From positions 3,162,001 through 3,226,000 of the forward strand of contig NZ_CP031704.1 in assembly GCF_003428335.1 (NCBI RefSeq): a stretch of DNA of 64,000 nt, in the 5' to 3' direction. A program made the position numbers and the translations under genes. The notes beneath the pieces were generated by a model. The model did not search any database. It worked only from the letters and a program-made list of their open reading frames with translations, and had not been told where the DNA came from. Below, in pieces: positions 40,932-48,879 of the stretch (position 1 is the stretch's first letter; each line of letters begins with the position of its first letter). This DNA is from Solimonas sp. K1W22B-7 (GTDB lineage: Bacteria > Pseudomonadota > Gammaproteobacteria > Nevskiales > Nevskiaceae).

Positions 40932-43349
40932 CTACGGTCCCGTGGTCCTGAAGGCCGCTCCCGACCAGCCGTCGGCCACGCCGGCCGGTGCCGGCGGCAG
41001 CGGCCGGCCGCCGTAGACCACCCTGCCCTTGTCGTCCTGGTAGGTCTGCCAGGGAATCGTCGGCTGCAGGCTGACCGGCGGCAGGCTGAAGTCGCAGACG
41101 CCCTCGGAGAAGATCTCCTGCATCCGTGCCCACTGCGCGTCGCTGAGCCCCAGCAGTCCGTAATTGTCGCTGCGGTCCAGCGGCTTGAGCTGGCACTTGC
41201 TGGTGAGCGTGGAGAGCGCATCCCCCGCCACCACACGCGGCGTGCTGAAGCGCGTCTGCACCAGGTCGCCGACCAGGCCGGGGCCACAAACCGTCTGCAG
41301 TACCGGATCCACCACCAGGCCGAACACCGGGTTGAGTACCGGGTGGAGGATGGCGTTGATCGGATCGAGGATCGGCCCCAGCACCGGGCCGAGTATCGGA
41401 TCGAGCAGGCCGCTGAGGATCGGCAGGAACAGGCCATCCGGCGTGGAAGGATTGGACACCGCGCAACGGTCCTTGATGTCGGCTGGACGGTCGCTGACGA
41501 TCTTCTGCGACAGCGGAATGTCGCGGCTGTCCGCCTCCACCGCCGCCAGCCAGCGGTCCATCGCGACCAGGCCCGCCGCGGTGAAGCCAGGGTCGCCGAT
41601 GATCAGGATCGGGCCATACCAGATCACATGGTTGTCGTAGTGCCCCTGGGCCTTGAGCAGGCGCTCGCGCACGGCGAAGGCGCGGTAGGCATCGTGGGCG
41701 AGGCCGACATCGGGCCCGGTCAGGTTGATGATCGCCACGTCGGCGAGATTGTTGGCGACGTTGAGCGCGCCGCTGCGGTAGATGTTGGCCAGCGCCGGCT
41801 GGTCGGCGACCAGGCGGTTCGGCACCGGATTGACGTCGATGTCCAGGCCGCCGATCTTGGCGTTGAGGTCGACGAACATGTCCGCCGTGATCAGTCCCTG
41901 CCGCAGGGTTTCGAGCCCATACTGGACACCGGCATTGTCGACGCCGATGCCGGCGAACCCGTGGCCGATCGCCTGCTCGGCCGGCGTCCAGACGCTGCGG
42001 TCACGCAGCCCCAGCACATTGATCATCGCGTCCGGCACGCCGCCGCGCACGCCGCCCGGATTGGTTTCGGGATGGTACTGCTGCGCGGCATCCAGGCCTG
42101 GCCGGGGACTGGTGGGAAAGAAGGCATCGAAGAACCCTATGTCGCTGACGATCGCATTGACCGGCAGCAGGTTGCCCTCGACGGCGGCCCACTGCAGCGG
42201 TGTCCAGATCACGCCGGCGGCCCATTTCGCCGGAGACTCGAAATAGCGGCGCAGCAAGTGGTAATCCATGACCTGCGTGGCAGAAGACCAGCTGTCGGGG
42301 AACGAGCACTGCGGCAGGATGCCCTGGTAGATGCCCGGATAGGCGTTGGCCACCTGCTGCTGCGTGATCGAGCCCCCCGAGCAGCCGGTACCGATGGTGT
42401 AGCGCAGCTCGCCATAGGTTTCGACGAGATGCTCCTTGGCCATCATCAGCGACTCGGCCTGGGTCACGATGTTGCAGTTCTTGCCGTTGTCGTTGAGCGC
42501 GGTGGACATCACCGCGAAGCCCAGTCCCAGCGCCACCGTCGGGCTGTCGCCCAGCAGTGGGCCGATGCCGGCCGGCAGGAAGTCGAAGGTGCCGGAATAG
42601 TCGGTGGTCGGCGCCGCCCAGGTCTCGTAGCGGGTACCGCAGCCACCGCCATGGGTGATCAGCAGCTTGCGGTTCCATTGCTGCTGCGGCGCCCAGGGCT
42701 CCCAGGGTTCGCCGGGTCGGAACAGCGTGGCGATGCGGTACTGGTTGCGGTCCTGGTAGCCGATCTCGACGCGCACGACGAAGGGTACCGACACGCCCTG
42801 GTCGGTGGTGGTGGTTGCGACACCGGCCGGCGGATTCTCCGGATCGTAGGGCTGCAGCTGCGGCGTCAGCGGATTGATCGACTTGTAGAGATAGCTGTAC
42901 TGGGGCGGCTGGTTGCACTGCGCATCCACCGCGCCTTCCTGGCATTTCCAGGGCTGCAGCTGCGGGCCGGAGAACACCGGGCCGCCATTGGGGTGGTTGA
43001 TGATCGTGATGCTGCCACGCGAGCCGTCCGGGAAGCGTGCGCTCAGGACGTTGCGGCCCAGGGCCAGGCCGCTCACCCGGCCGGTGACGCGGCCGTCGGC
43101 GCGACGCGCGAACGAGGAGGAAACGTTGCGCCCCGCGACTTCCACCCGGAGCTTCGCGGCATCGGCCGTTTCAGGCAGCAGCAGTTCCACCAGGGCATCG
43201 CCGCCACTGATCAGGTCCGCGCGGTTGGACAAGACCTTGATCGCCAGGGAGGCCGATGGGCTCTCCTCGCCGGAAACAGGCTCGCTGCGCTGGCAGCCGG
43301 CCACAAGGACTACCGCCGCGACGGCGGCAAGTACTACTGGAAAACGCAT
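40932..43349 (-). CDS. Large exported lipoprotein, DUF6351-like (alpha/beta-hydrolase appearance)
   Basis: An 805-residue lipoprotein (lipobox LVAGC). The central part reads like a hydrolase: KLLITHGGGCGTRYETW may form an oxyanion loop, and YTIGTGCSGGSITQQQVANA resembles a nucleophile elbow (G-x-S-G-G type). The overall layout matches what I know as DUF6351 proteins, found with lipid genes; no reaction is established. Odd feature: residues about 644-689 contain a four-residue periodic insert (LDPI, LGPV, LGPI, LDPI, HPVL, NPVF, DPVL). GAGGAGAGG lies just before the ATG. It shares strand with WS/DGAT, 92 bp upstream of it. Confidence 0.72.
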   Translation of the reverse strand: MRFPVVLAAVAAVVLVAGCQRSEPVSGEESPSASLAIKVLSNRADLISGGDALVELLLPETADAAKLRVEVAGRNVSSSFARRADGRVTGRVSGLALGRNVLSARFPDGSRGSITIINHPNGGPVFSGPQLQPWKCQEGAVDAQCNQPPQYSYLYKSINPLTPQLQPYDPENPPAGVATTTTDQGVSVPFVVRVEIGYQDRNQYRIATLFRPGEPWEPWAPQQQWNRKLLITHGGGCGTRYETWAAPTTDYSGTFDFLPAGIGPLLGDSPTVALGLGFAVMSTALNDNGKNCNIVTQAESLMMAKEHLVETYGELRYTIGTGCSGGSITQQQVANAYPGIYQGILPQCSFPDSWSSATQVMDYHLLRRYFESPAKWAAGVIWTPLQWAAVEGNLLPVNAIVSDIGFFDAFFPTSPRPGLDAAQQYHPETNPGGVRGGVPDAMINVLGLRDRSVWTPAEQAIGHGFAGIGVDNAGVQYGLETLRQGLITADMFVDLNAKIGGLDIDVNPVPNRLVADQPALANIYRSGALNVANNLADVAIINLTGPDVGLAHDAYRAFAVRERLLKAQGHYDNHVIWYGPILIIGDPGFTAAGLVAMDRWLAAVEADSRDIPLSQKIVSDRPADIKDRCAVSNPSTPDGLFLPILSGLLDPILGPVLGPILDPINAILHPVLNPVFGLVVDPVLQTVCGPGLVGDLVQTRFSTPRVVAGDALSTLTSKCQLKPLDRSDNYGLLGLSDAQWARMQEIFSEGVCDFSLPPVSLQPTIPWQTYQDDKGRVVYGGRPLPPAPAGVADGWSGAAFRTTGP

Positions 43350-43378
43350 GACCTCTCCTCGTCCAATGTTTCGTTATA

Positions 43379-43396
43379 GGTGCGCGACCGCGCACC
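43379..43396. repeat. GGTGCGCG-AC-CGCGCACC palindrome
   Basis: A perfect 8-bp dyad between the DUF6351-like gene and the PLP-enzyme gene. Its core GGTGCGC...GCGCACC recurs twice at 44741-44798 on the other side of the PLP-enzyme gene. Confidence 0.5.
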
Positions 43397-43448
43397 ACCC
43401 GGAATCTGCGTCCGGGCCTGGTCAAACCATACACCTATCGGCCGGCGA

Positions 43449-44723
43449 TTACCCGGCTGCCTGCGACAATACCGGCCAGCGGTCCACGATCCTGCCGCCG
43501 CGCAGGGCGATCAGGTCGCCGAACTCCAGCAGCACGCCCTCCACCTGCACCGGCCGCAGGAAGACGTGGTCGTCGACCTTCAGTCCGGTGTCGATCGAGG
43601 CGGTGACGTTCTCCTGGTTGGAGCTGTGGCCGTAGAGCTCGTTGCGGCGCAGGCCGCGCGGCGACTCGTACTCGGCCATCCAGTTGCCGCCGTAGATGAA
43701 GAAGGTCTCGCGCAGGTTGGGATCCCACCCGTTCATCATCCGCGACAGGCCGTCGAGGCCCGGCAGGCGCAGCGGGCCCTCGGCCTTGAGTACCGGCGTG
43801 GCGATGAAGGCGGCCGGCACATGCTCGGCCAGGGTGTCGATATCGTAGTGCGTCGGCTTGAGCATCGCGGTGCCGACCGAGATGTCGTTGCTGAGGCTCT
43901 CCTGCTCGTGCAGGCGGTAGGTCGGGCTGCCGGCAGTGTTGAGCGTCAGGTCCTCGCGCCACAGCTTCGGAAACTGGCTGCGCAGCAGGTCGACGCGCTG
44001 CTGGTAGGTCTGCATGACCTTGCCGAACAGTTCCTCGCGCGTGCCGGCCAGGCGCGGCAGCGCGGTGACGTGCGGGTCGTAGCCCATGAAGCCGGCGAAC
44101 TCGAGCTGCTGCGGATGGGCCTCGATCAGCTTCAGCATCTGCGCCAGCGTCTGGTCGCTGTCGACACCGCCGCGATGCAGGCCGACGTCGATCTCGATGT
44201 TGATGCGCAGCTTCGTGCCCAGGCCCTGCGCCAGCTCCAGGTACTGCTGCAGGCGTTCCGGCGTATCGAGCAGCCATTGCATCTGGCGCGAGGGATCGAA
44301 ACTGCCCTTCAGGTTCTGGTAGAACAGCCCGGCGGAGCGGACCGGCAGGGGCTTGCCGATCAGGATGTCGGCGTCCGGGAACAGCAGGGCGTCGTCGTTG
44401 GCGAAAGGCTGGTGGAAGGACATCAGGCGCTTCGTGCCGGCCTTCCGCATGATGTAGTCGAGCAGCTTCGCACTGGGCAGCGACTTCTCCACCACGCGGT
44501 AGTGCTTCGGCGCACGCACCGACTTCACCACCTGGGCGATGTTGTGGTCCAGCCGGTCGAGATCGATCACCAGGCTGGGGCGCCAGTTGCCGTTGCGCTT
44601 CAGCTCCTGGTTCAGCGCGCGGAAATAGTCGTCGTAGGGCGCGCCCTCGGCACCGGGCCTGGCCCACCAGGCCGCACCGGCACCCAGCGCCGCGGCCCCC
44701 AACAGGAAATTGCGACGCTTCAT
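43449..44723 (-). CDS. Tat-exported PLP enzyme, alanine-racemase fold (D-threonine aldolase/D-serine dehydratase-like)
   Basis: A 424-residue fold-type III PLP protein. The start at 44723 gives a Tat-like signal, MKRRNFLLGAAALGAGAAWW; the frame continues 11 codons upstream into repeat DNA. The alanine-racemase-type barrel begins at PSLVIDLDRLDHNIAQV. The PLP-lysine region is YRVVEKSLPS (K80), INIEIDVGLHRGG marks a barrel strand, and the C-terminal beta domain has VDDHVFLRPVQVEGVLL. The usual HxxC/HxD metal site of D-threonine aldolases is not obvious. An exported PLP enzyme next to an exported FAD oxidase and a cytochrome suggests periplasmic amino-acid chemistry; the reaction is unknown. Confidence 0.78.
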   Translation of the reverse strand: MKRRNFLLGAAALGAGAAWWARPGAEGAPYDDYFRALNQELKRNGNWRPSLVIDLDRLDHNIAQVVKSVRAPKHYRVVEKSLPSAKLLDYIMRKAGTKRLMSFHQPFANDDALLFPDADILIGKPLPVRSAGLFYQNLKGSFDPSRQMQWLLDTPERLQQYLELAQGLGTKLRINIEIDVGLHRGGVDSDQTLAQMLKLIEAHPQQLEFAGFMGYDPHVTALPRLAGTREELFGKVMQTYQQRVDLLRSQFPKLWREDLTLNTAGSPTYRLHEQESLSNDISVGTAMLKPTHYDIDTLAEHVPAAFIATPVLKAEGPLRLPGLDGLSRMMNGWDPNLRETFFIYGGNWMAEYESPRGLRRNELYGHSSNQENVTASIDTGLKVDDHVFLRPVQVEGVLLEFGDLIALRGGRIVDRWPVLSQAAG

Positions 44724-44735
44724 GTCTACTCCTCG

Positions 44736-44803
44736 CGTAGGGTGCGCAACGCGCACCGTTTTTTTTACCGACTCACCTGGTGGTGCGCAGTGCGCACCCT
44801 ACG
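44736..44803. repeat. Nested inverted repeat (GGTGCGC...GCGCACC units) overlapping a stop codon
   Basis: CGTAGGGTGCGCAACGCGCACC faces its near-perfect inverse ending CCCTACG, and each arm is itself a small palindrome. The left unit, GGTGCGC-AAC-GCGCACC (44741-44757), is followed by G and eight T (44759-44766), so it looks like a rho-independent terminator on the plus strand although both neighbouring genes are on the minus strand. The right arm supplies the TAG stop (44799-44801) of the FAD oxidase gene. Confidence 0.6.
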
Positions 44804-46187
44804 CCACGCCGAAAACCGACCGCAGATGCGCATTGAGGAACCGGCCCTTCGGGTCCAGTGCCTGCCGCAGTTCGGTGAATTCCTTCCAGCGCGGATACAG
44901 CTTCGCCAGCTGTCCGGCGTTGAGCGTGTGCAGCTTGCCCCAGTGCGGGCGGCCACCATACTTCCAGAAGATCGGCTCGATCTCGGCAAAGTAGTTGTGG
45001 TAGTCCATGGTGTAGTGCTGGTGGATCGAGATCGCGCAGCGCTCGCCGCCCTCGAACATCGACAGCGGAATATCGTCGCCCTTGACGTAGCGGTATTCGA
45101 TGGGGAACCAGGTCGGCAGGCGCTTCTTCTCGATCAGCGCCAGGATCTCGCGCAGGCAGGCCGGGCCGGCCGCGGCAGGGACCGAGTACTCCATCTCGTT
45201 GAAGCGCACATTGCGCACGTTGGCATAGATGTCGTACGAGTCGCCGACACGCTCGTCGAAGCTGGCGGTGGAGCCGACCAAGTTGAGCAGCGCGCGCCGT
45301 GCCGCCGGGAAATCGCTGCCGTACTTGTCCAGGCGCTGGATCCATTTCACGTACTCGTTGCCGCCCTCCTCGTCCACGCTGACCGGTGGCGTGGCCGGGT
45401 CGGTGGTTTCGTTAAGGGTGATCGCGGCGGCATAGTCGGAATTGGTGATGACCTGCATCTCCCAGTGCTGGTTCTCGCGACGGTGCTTCTCGATGTCCTC
45501 CAGAAGTTCCTCGGTCCTGGCGATCCACATCTTCTCGCGCAGGCGGAACGCCTTGCGGTTCTGCAGCTTCACCTGCGTGACGACGCCGAGCGCACCGAGC
45601 GAGACCCGCGCCGCATTGAACAGATCGGCACGACGCGTGGCGTCGCAGTCGATGATCTCGCCGCTGGCCGTGACCAGGCGCAGGCCGACGACCTGGGTCG
45701 AGTAGGAGCCGTAGCCGACGCCGGTGCCGTGGGTCGAGGTGGCAATCGCGCCGGCCAGCGTCTGGTAGTCGATGTCCGACATGTTCGGCAGCGCCAGGCC
45801 CGCGGCCTGCAGCGGCGCGCCCATCTGCGACATCGGCGTGCCGGCCCACCAGTCCGACTGCAGCTTCGCCGCGTCGTGGCCGATCATCCCGCTGAGCTTG
45901 CCCAGCGACACGATCTTGCCGTCGGTGGGTACCAGCGCGCTGAACGAGTGCGCGGAACCCACCGGGCGGATCACCATGTCGGTGGTGCCGCGGATCAGCG
46001 CCACCAGTTCGTCCTCGCTGGCCGGGCCCAGGCGCTGGGCCGGAATGCAGCTCTGCGCGCCGGACCAGTTGCGCCAGACCATGATGCGCTCGCGCCGCGC
46101 GGCGGCGGCAGACAGCGGCAGGCCCAGCGCCGCCGCCGTGCCGATCGCGCCCAGGGCCTTGATCAGCTCTCTTCGTGAAATGCTCAT
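44799..46187 (-). CDS. Tat-exported FAD oxidase, D-arabinono-1,4-lactone oxidase family
   Basis: A 462-residue flavoprotein of the aldonolactone-oxidase (VAO) family. A Tat signal (ISRRELIKALG) shows it acts in the periplasm. The PP-loop and FAD-linking histidine are in RPVGSAHSFSALVPTDG. The FAD-domain stretch ATSTHGTGVGYGSYSTQ and the C-terminal family motif HWGKLHTL are clear. Relatives oxidise sugar lactones or alditols. The reading starts 13 nt after the cytochrome gene, so electrons may go to that cytochrome instead of O2. GGGAGG precedes the ATG. The exact substrate is unknown. Confidence 0.86.
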   Translation of the reverse strand: MSISRRELIKALGAIGTAAALGLPLSAAAARRERIMVWRNWSGAQSCIPAQRLGPASEDELVALIRGTTDMVIRPVGSAHSFSALVPTDGKIVSLGKLSGMIGHDAAKLQSDWWAGTPMSQMGAPLQAAGLALPNMSDIDYQTLAGAIATSTHGTGVGYGSYSTQVVGLRLVTASGEIIDCDATRRADLFNAARVSLGALGVVTQVKLQNRKAFRLREKMWIARTEELLEDIEKHRRENQHWEMQVITNSDYAAAITLNETTDPATPPVSVDEEGGNEYVKWIQRLDKYGSDFPAARRALLNLVGSTASFDERVGDSYDIYANVRNVRFNEMEYSVPAAAGPACLREILALIEKKRLPTWFPIEYRYVKGDDIPLSMFEGGERCAISIHQHYTMDYHNYFAEIEPIFWKYGGRPHWGKLHTLNAGQLAKLYPRWKEFTELRQALDPKGRFLNAHLRSVFGVA

Positions 46188-46200
46188 GCCGGCCTCCCGC

Positions 46201-46620
46201 TCAGTGCTCGAAGGTCGCGCCGGACATCAGCTCGATCAGCGTGATGAACTCGTCTTCCGAGCACTCCATGCAGTTGCCCAGCGGCGGCATGCCGTTGTAG
46301 CCCTGGATGGTGTGATCCAGCAGGGTGTCGATACCCTGCGCCACGCGCGGCTGCCAGGCCTTGGCATCGCCGGTCTGGGGAGCGCCGGTGCCGGGCACGG
46401 CGTGGCAAGCCTTGCAGCTGCGCTCGTAGGTAGCCTGCGCCCCGGCGCTGGCAGTCACAGGCGCCGCCGCTGCGGCGGCCGGTGCGGCCGGAGCCGGAGT
46501 GCTCGCCGGCGCCGCCTGCTCGCCCTTGCCGCAAGCCGCCAGCAGGAGCAGCGCCAGGCCGCAGGCGGCGGCACGCAGGCCAGGCTTGAGACGGGACTCC
46601 GGGGACGGCGGTACGCGCAT
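46201..46620 (-). CDS. Lipoprotein c-type cytochrome (c5-like)
   Basis: A 139-residue cytochrome with a lipoprotein signal (LLLAAC), an Ala/Pro-rich linker (about 37-58) and one haem site CKACH. The axial methionine is probably in YNGMPPLG. The two extra cysteines in NCMECS are typical of cytochrome c5, where they form a disulfide. GAGGAG lies 7 nt before the ATG. It is first gene in a three-gene set with the Tat FAD oxidase and the Tat PLP enzyme and is the likely electron acceptor for the oxidase. Confidence 0.9.
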   Translation of the reverse strand: MRVPPSPESRLKPGLRAAACGLALLLLAACGKGEQAAPASTPAPAAPAAAAAAPVTASAGAQATYERSCKACHAVPGTGAPQTGDAKAWQPRVAQGIDTLLDHTIQGYNGMPPLGNCMECSEDEFITLIELMSGATFEH

Positions 46621-46714
46621 GGGCTGCTCCTCGACGATATGGGCAGCATGCTACGCAGGGCCCGCCGGGGGCACGAGATCATTTACGGACGGCCGGGGTG
46701 TCAACCGCGGACTT

Positions 46715-47752
46715 CTAGCCCTGGGCGTCGCTGCGATAGAAGGTCGGCGCGACCCCGGTCCAGCGCCGGAAGGCCCGGCGGAAGTTGCTGGGATTGTTGT
46801 AGCCGATCTCCACCGCGATATCGTCGACCGGCAGGTCCGAGTGCGTCAGCAGGCTCAGCGCGCGAGTCTTGCGCGCGTTGTCGAGCAGGTCCTCGAAGGC
46901 GATGTTGCTGTCCGCCAGGCGGCGGCGCAGCGTGCGGCTGCTCATGTTGAGCTGGCCGGAGATGGCCTCGATCCGCGGGCCCTCCTTCAATGCCTTGTAG
47001 ATCGCCGTTTCCACCGACTGGCAAAGGTCTTCCTTGACCGAGTAGGCGGCGGTTTCCGCCTGCACCACCTGCATAGCCTGCTTCAGGGTCAGCGGATTGT
47101 GCAGCGGCAGGCGGTACTCGAGCAGCGACGCCGGCATCACCACGCGGCTCTGGCGGCAGCCGAAGCGCAACGGCGCCTGGAAGATCGGCTCGTAGGTCGC
47201 CACATAGGATGGCGCAGGGTAGGAAAACTCGACCTGCAGGATGCGGAAGTCCGGGCCCATCAGGCCGCGGCCGAACTGCACCGCGCTGGAGAAGGCTTCC
47301 TCGATCAGGAAGATCTCGATCTCGGGGGCCGGAAAACGCAGCGCATGAACGAACACCACGTTGGCGCCCTCCAGCTCCACCGAGGTGTTGACGATGCCGC
47401 CGGACAGCACCTCGTACTTCAGGTATAGCCCGATGGCGTCCTGCATCGTCCGGCTCAGGCTCATCGCCAGGCCGAGGATGCCGATCGTCCCCAGCGTATT
47501 GCGCCGGCCGGACTCCAGGCCGAGTCCGACGCCGGGGAACAGCTGGATCGCGCGGTGGATGAGCAGGTTGGCCTGCCGGTAGGACACGCGGCAGTGCGGA
47601 TCCTCCAGGTCCTCCACCGTCAGTCCCAGGCCCATGCAGATGCGGGCCGGATCCTGGCCCAGATCGGCGACGGCGCGCGCCAGTTCATAGAGCATCTGCG
47701 GATGGAAATGCGCACTGTCGATGCGCAGGTCGGCAGGCGTCCTTTCACGCAT
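46715..47752 (-). CDS. AraC-family transcription regulator (arabinose-binding-type N-domain)
   Basis: A 345-residue regulator. The N-terminal sensing domain (about 15-215) is of the type seen in many lipid- or sterol-responsive AraC proteins. The C-terminal double helix-turn-helix (about 245-340) has ISGQLNMSSRTLRRRLADSN and VDDIAVEIGYNNPSNFRRAF followed by WTGVAPTFYR. It lies upstream of the cytochrome gene and diverges from an SDR gene across 209 bp, so it could control either. No ligand is inferred. Confidence 0.9.
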   Translation of the reverse strand: MRERTPADLRIDSAHFHPQMLYELARAVADLGQDPARICMGLGLTVEDLEDPHCRVSYRQANLLIHRAIQLFPGVGLGLESGRRNTLGTIGILGLAMSLSRTMQDAIGLYLKYEVLSGGIVNTSVELEGANVVFVHALRFPAPEIEIFLIEEAFSSAVQFGRGLMGPDFRILQVEFSYPAPSYVATYEPIFQAPLRFGCRQSRVVMPASLLEYRLPLHNPLTLKQAMQVVQAETAAYSVKEDLCQSVETAIYKALKEGPRIEAISGQLNMSSRTLRRRLADSNIAFEDLLDNARKTRALSLLTHSDLPVDDIAVEIGYNNPSNFRRAFRRWTGVAPTFYRSDAQG

Positions 47753-47961
47753 GGGCGCGTGTCGCCGACGGCCTGGTCCGCATGTCTGTCCGCAACTGAC
47801 CTCTCCCCGGTCCCGATCTGATCTGCCACGATGCCTGGCCCAAGGCTAACGTCTGCGGTCATGCCGGGCAATCCAGTCCCCGGCTACCCTCGGCCTCAAA
47901 GCCACATTATTTACCACACCGGCCCCCGACTGCGGGAAGGGTCCGGCACGGACGAACCCTC

Positions 47962-48792
47962 ATGAATGACGACCTGCGGCGGGTGGTACTGATCACCGGC
48001 GCCTCCTCCGGCATCGGCAAGACCTGTGCCGAACACCTGGCCGGCCGCGGCTACCGCGTCTACGGCACCAGCCGCCGCGCCGCGCCCCTGCCGGAAGCGC
48101 CCGGCGAAGGCCTGCGCATGATCGCCATGGACGTCACCTCCGAGGCCTCGGTGCGCCAGGCGGTGGCGCTGGTGCTGGCGCGGGAAGGCCGGCTCGACGT
48201 GGTGGTCAACAACGCCGGCTGGGGCATCGCCGGCGCAGTGGAAGACACCAGCATCGCCGAGGCGCAGGAGCAGCTCGATGCCAACTTCTTCGGCACCCTG
48301 CGCGTCTGCCAGGCCGTGCTGCCGACGATGCGGCGCCAGGGCTCCGGCCACCTGGTGAACATCAGCTCCATGGGCGGACTGGTGTCGATCCCCTTCCAGG
48401 GCCTCTACAGCGCCAGCAAGTTCGCGGTGGAAGGCATGACCGAGTCGCTGCGCATGGAACTGGCGCCCTTCGGCGTGCAGGTGGCGCTGATCGAGCCCGG
48501 CGACTTCCGCACCGGCTTCACCGCCGAGCGCCGCGTGGCGGCAGCGGCGGCGCAGGGCGCCTACGCTGAATCGTTTCGCAAGGCGGTGGCGGTGATGGAG
48601 GCCGACGAGCAGGGCGGCGCCACGCCGGAGGCCATCGCCTGGCGCCTGGAGAGGATCATCGATGCGCGGCGGCCGAAGCTGCGGCACCTGGTGGGCCCGC
48701 TGGCGCAGCGCTTCGCGGTGGGGGTGCTGAAGAAGATCCTGCCGCAGCGCTGGTTCGAGTCGATGATCGCGGGGTACTACAGGATCGGGTGA
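47962..48792 (+). CDS. Short-chain dehydrogenase/reductase
   Basis: A 276-residue classical SDR. TGASSGIGK is at about 12-20, the Arg pair in YGTSRRAA favours NADP, NNAGWG follows, with the catalytic serine in NISSMGG and YSASKFAVEG for Tyr/Lys. The late EPGDFRTGF is typical. It diverges from the AraC regulator, which may control it. A keto-lipid or similar carbonyl substrate is possible but not shown. Confidence 0.9.
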   Translation: MNDDLRRVVLITGASSGIGKTCAEHLAGRGYRVYGTSRRAAPLPEAPGEGLRMIAMDVTSEASVRQAVALVLAREGRLDVVVNNAGWGIAGAVEDTSIAEAQEQLDANFFGTLRVCQAVLPTMRRQGSGHLVNISSMGGLVSIPFQGLYSASKFAVEGMTESLRMELAPFGVQVALIEPGDFRTGFTAERRVAAAAAQGAYAESFRKAVAVMEADEQGGATPEAIAWRLERIIDARRPKLRHLVGPLAQRFAVGVLKKILPQRWFESMIAGYYRIG

Positions 48793-48804
48793 GTTGAACC
48801 ACGA

Positions 48805-48869
48805 GGTCGCGAGCAAGCTCGCTCTTACGAAACAAGGTTCGTTATGTAGGAGCGAGCTTGCTCGCGACC
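48805..48869. repeat. REP-like inverted repeat, GGTCGCGAGCAAGCTCGCT arms
   Basis: A perfect 19-bp inverted repeat (48805-48823 and 48851-48869) separated by 27 nt, in which ACGAA/TTCGT forms an inner stem. It sits exactly between the convergent SDR and AIM24 genes. The sequence closely resembles the GCGAGCAAGCTCGC REP element of Pseudomonas. It may also act as a bidirectional transcription block. Confidence 0.75.
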
Positions 48870-48879
48870 ACTCGATCGG

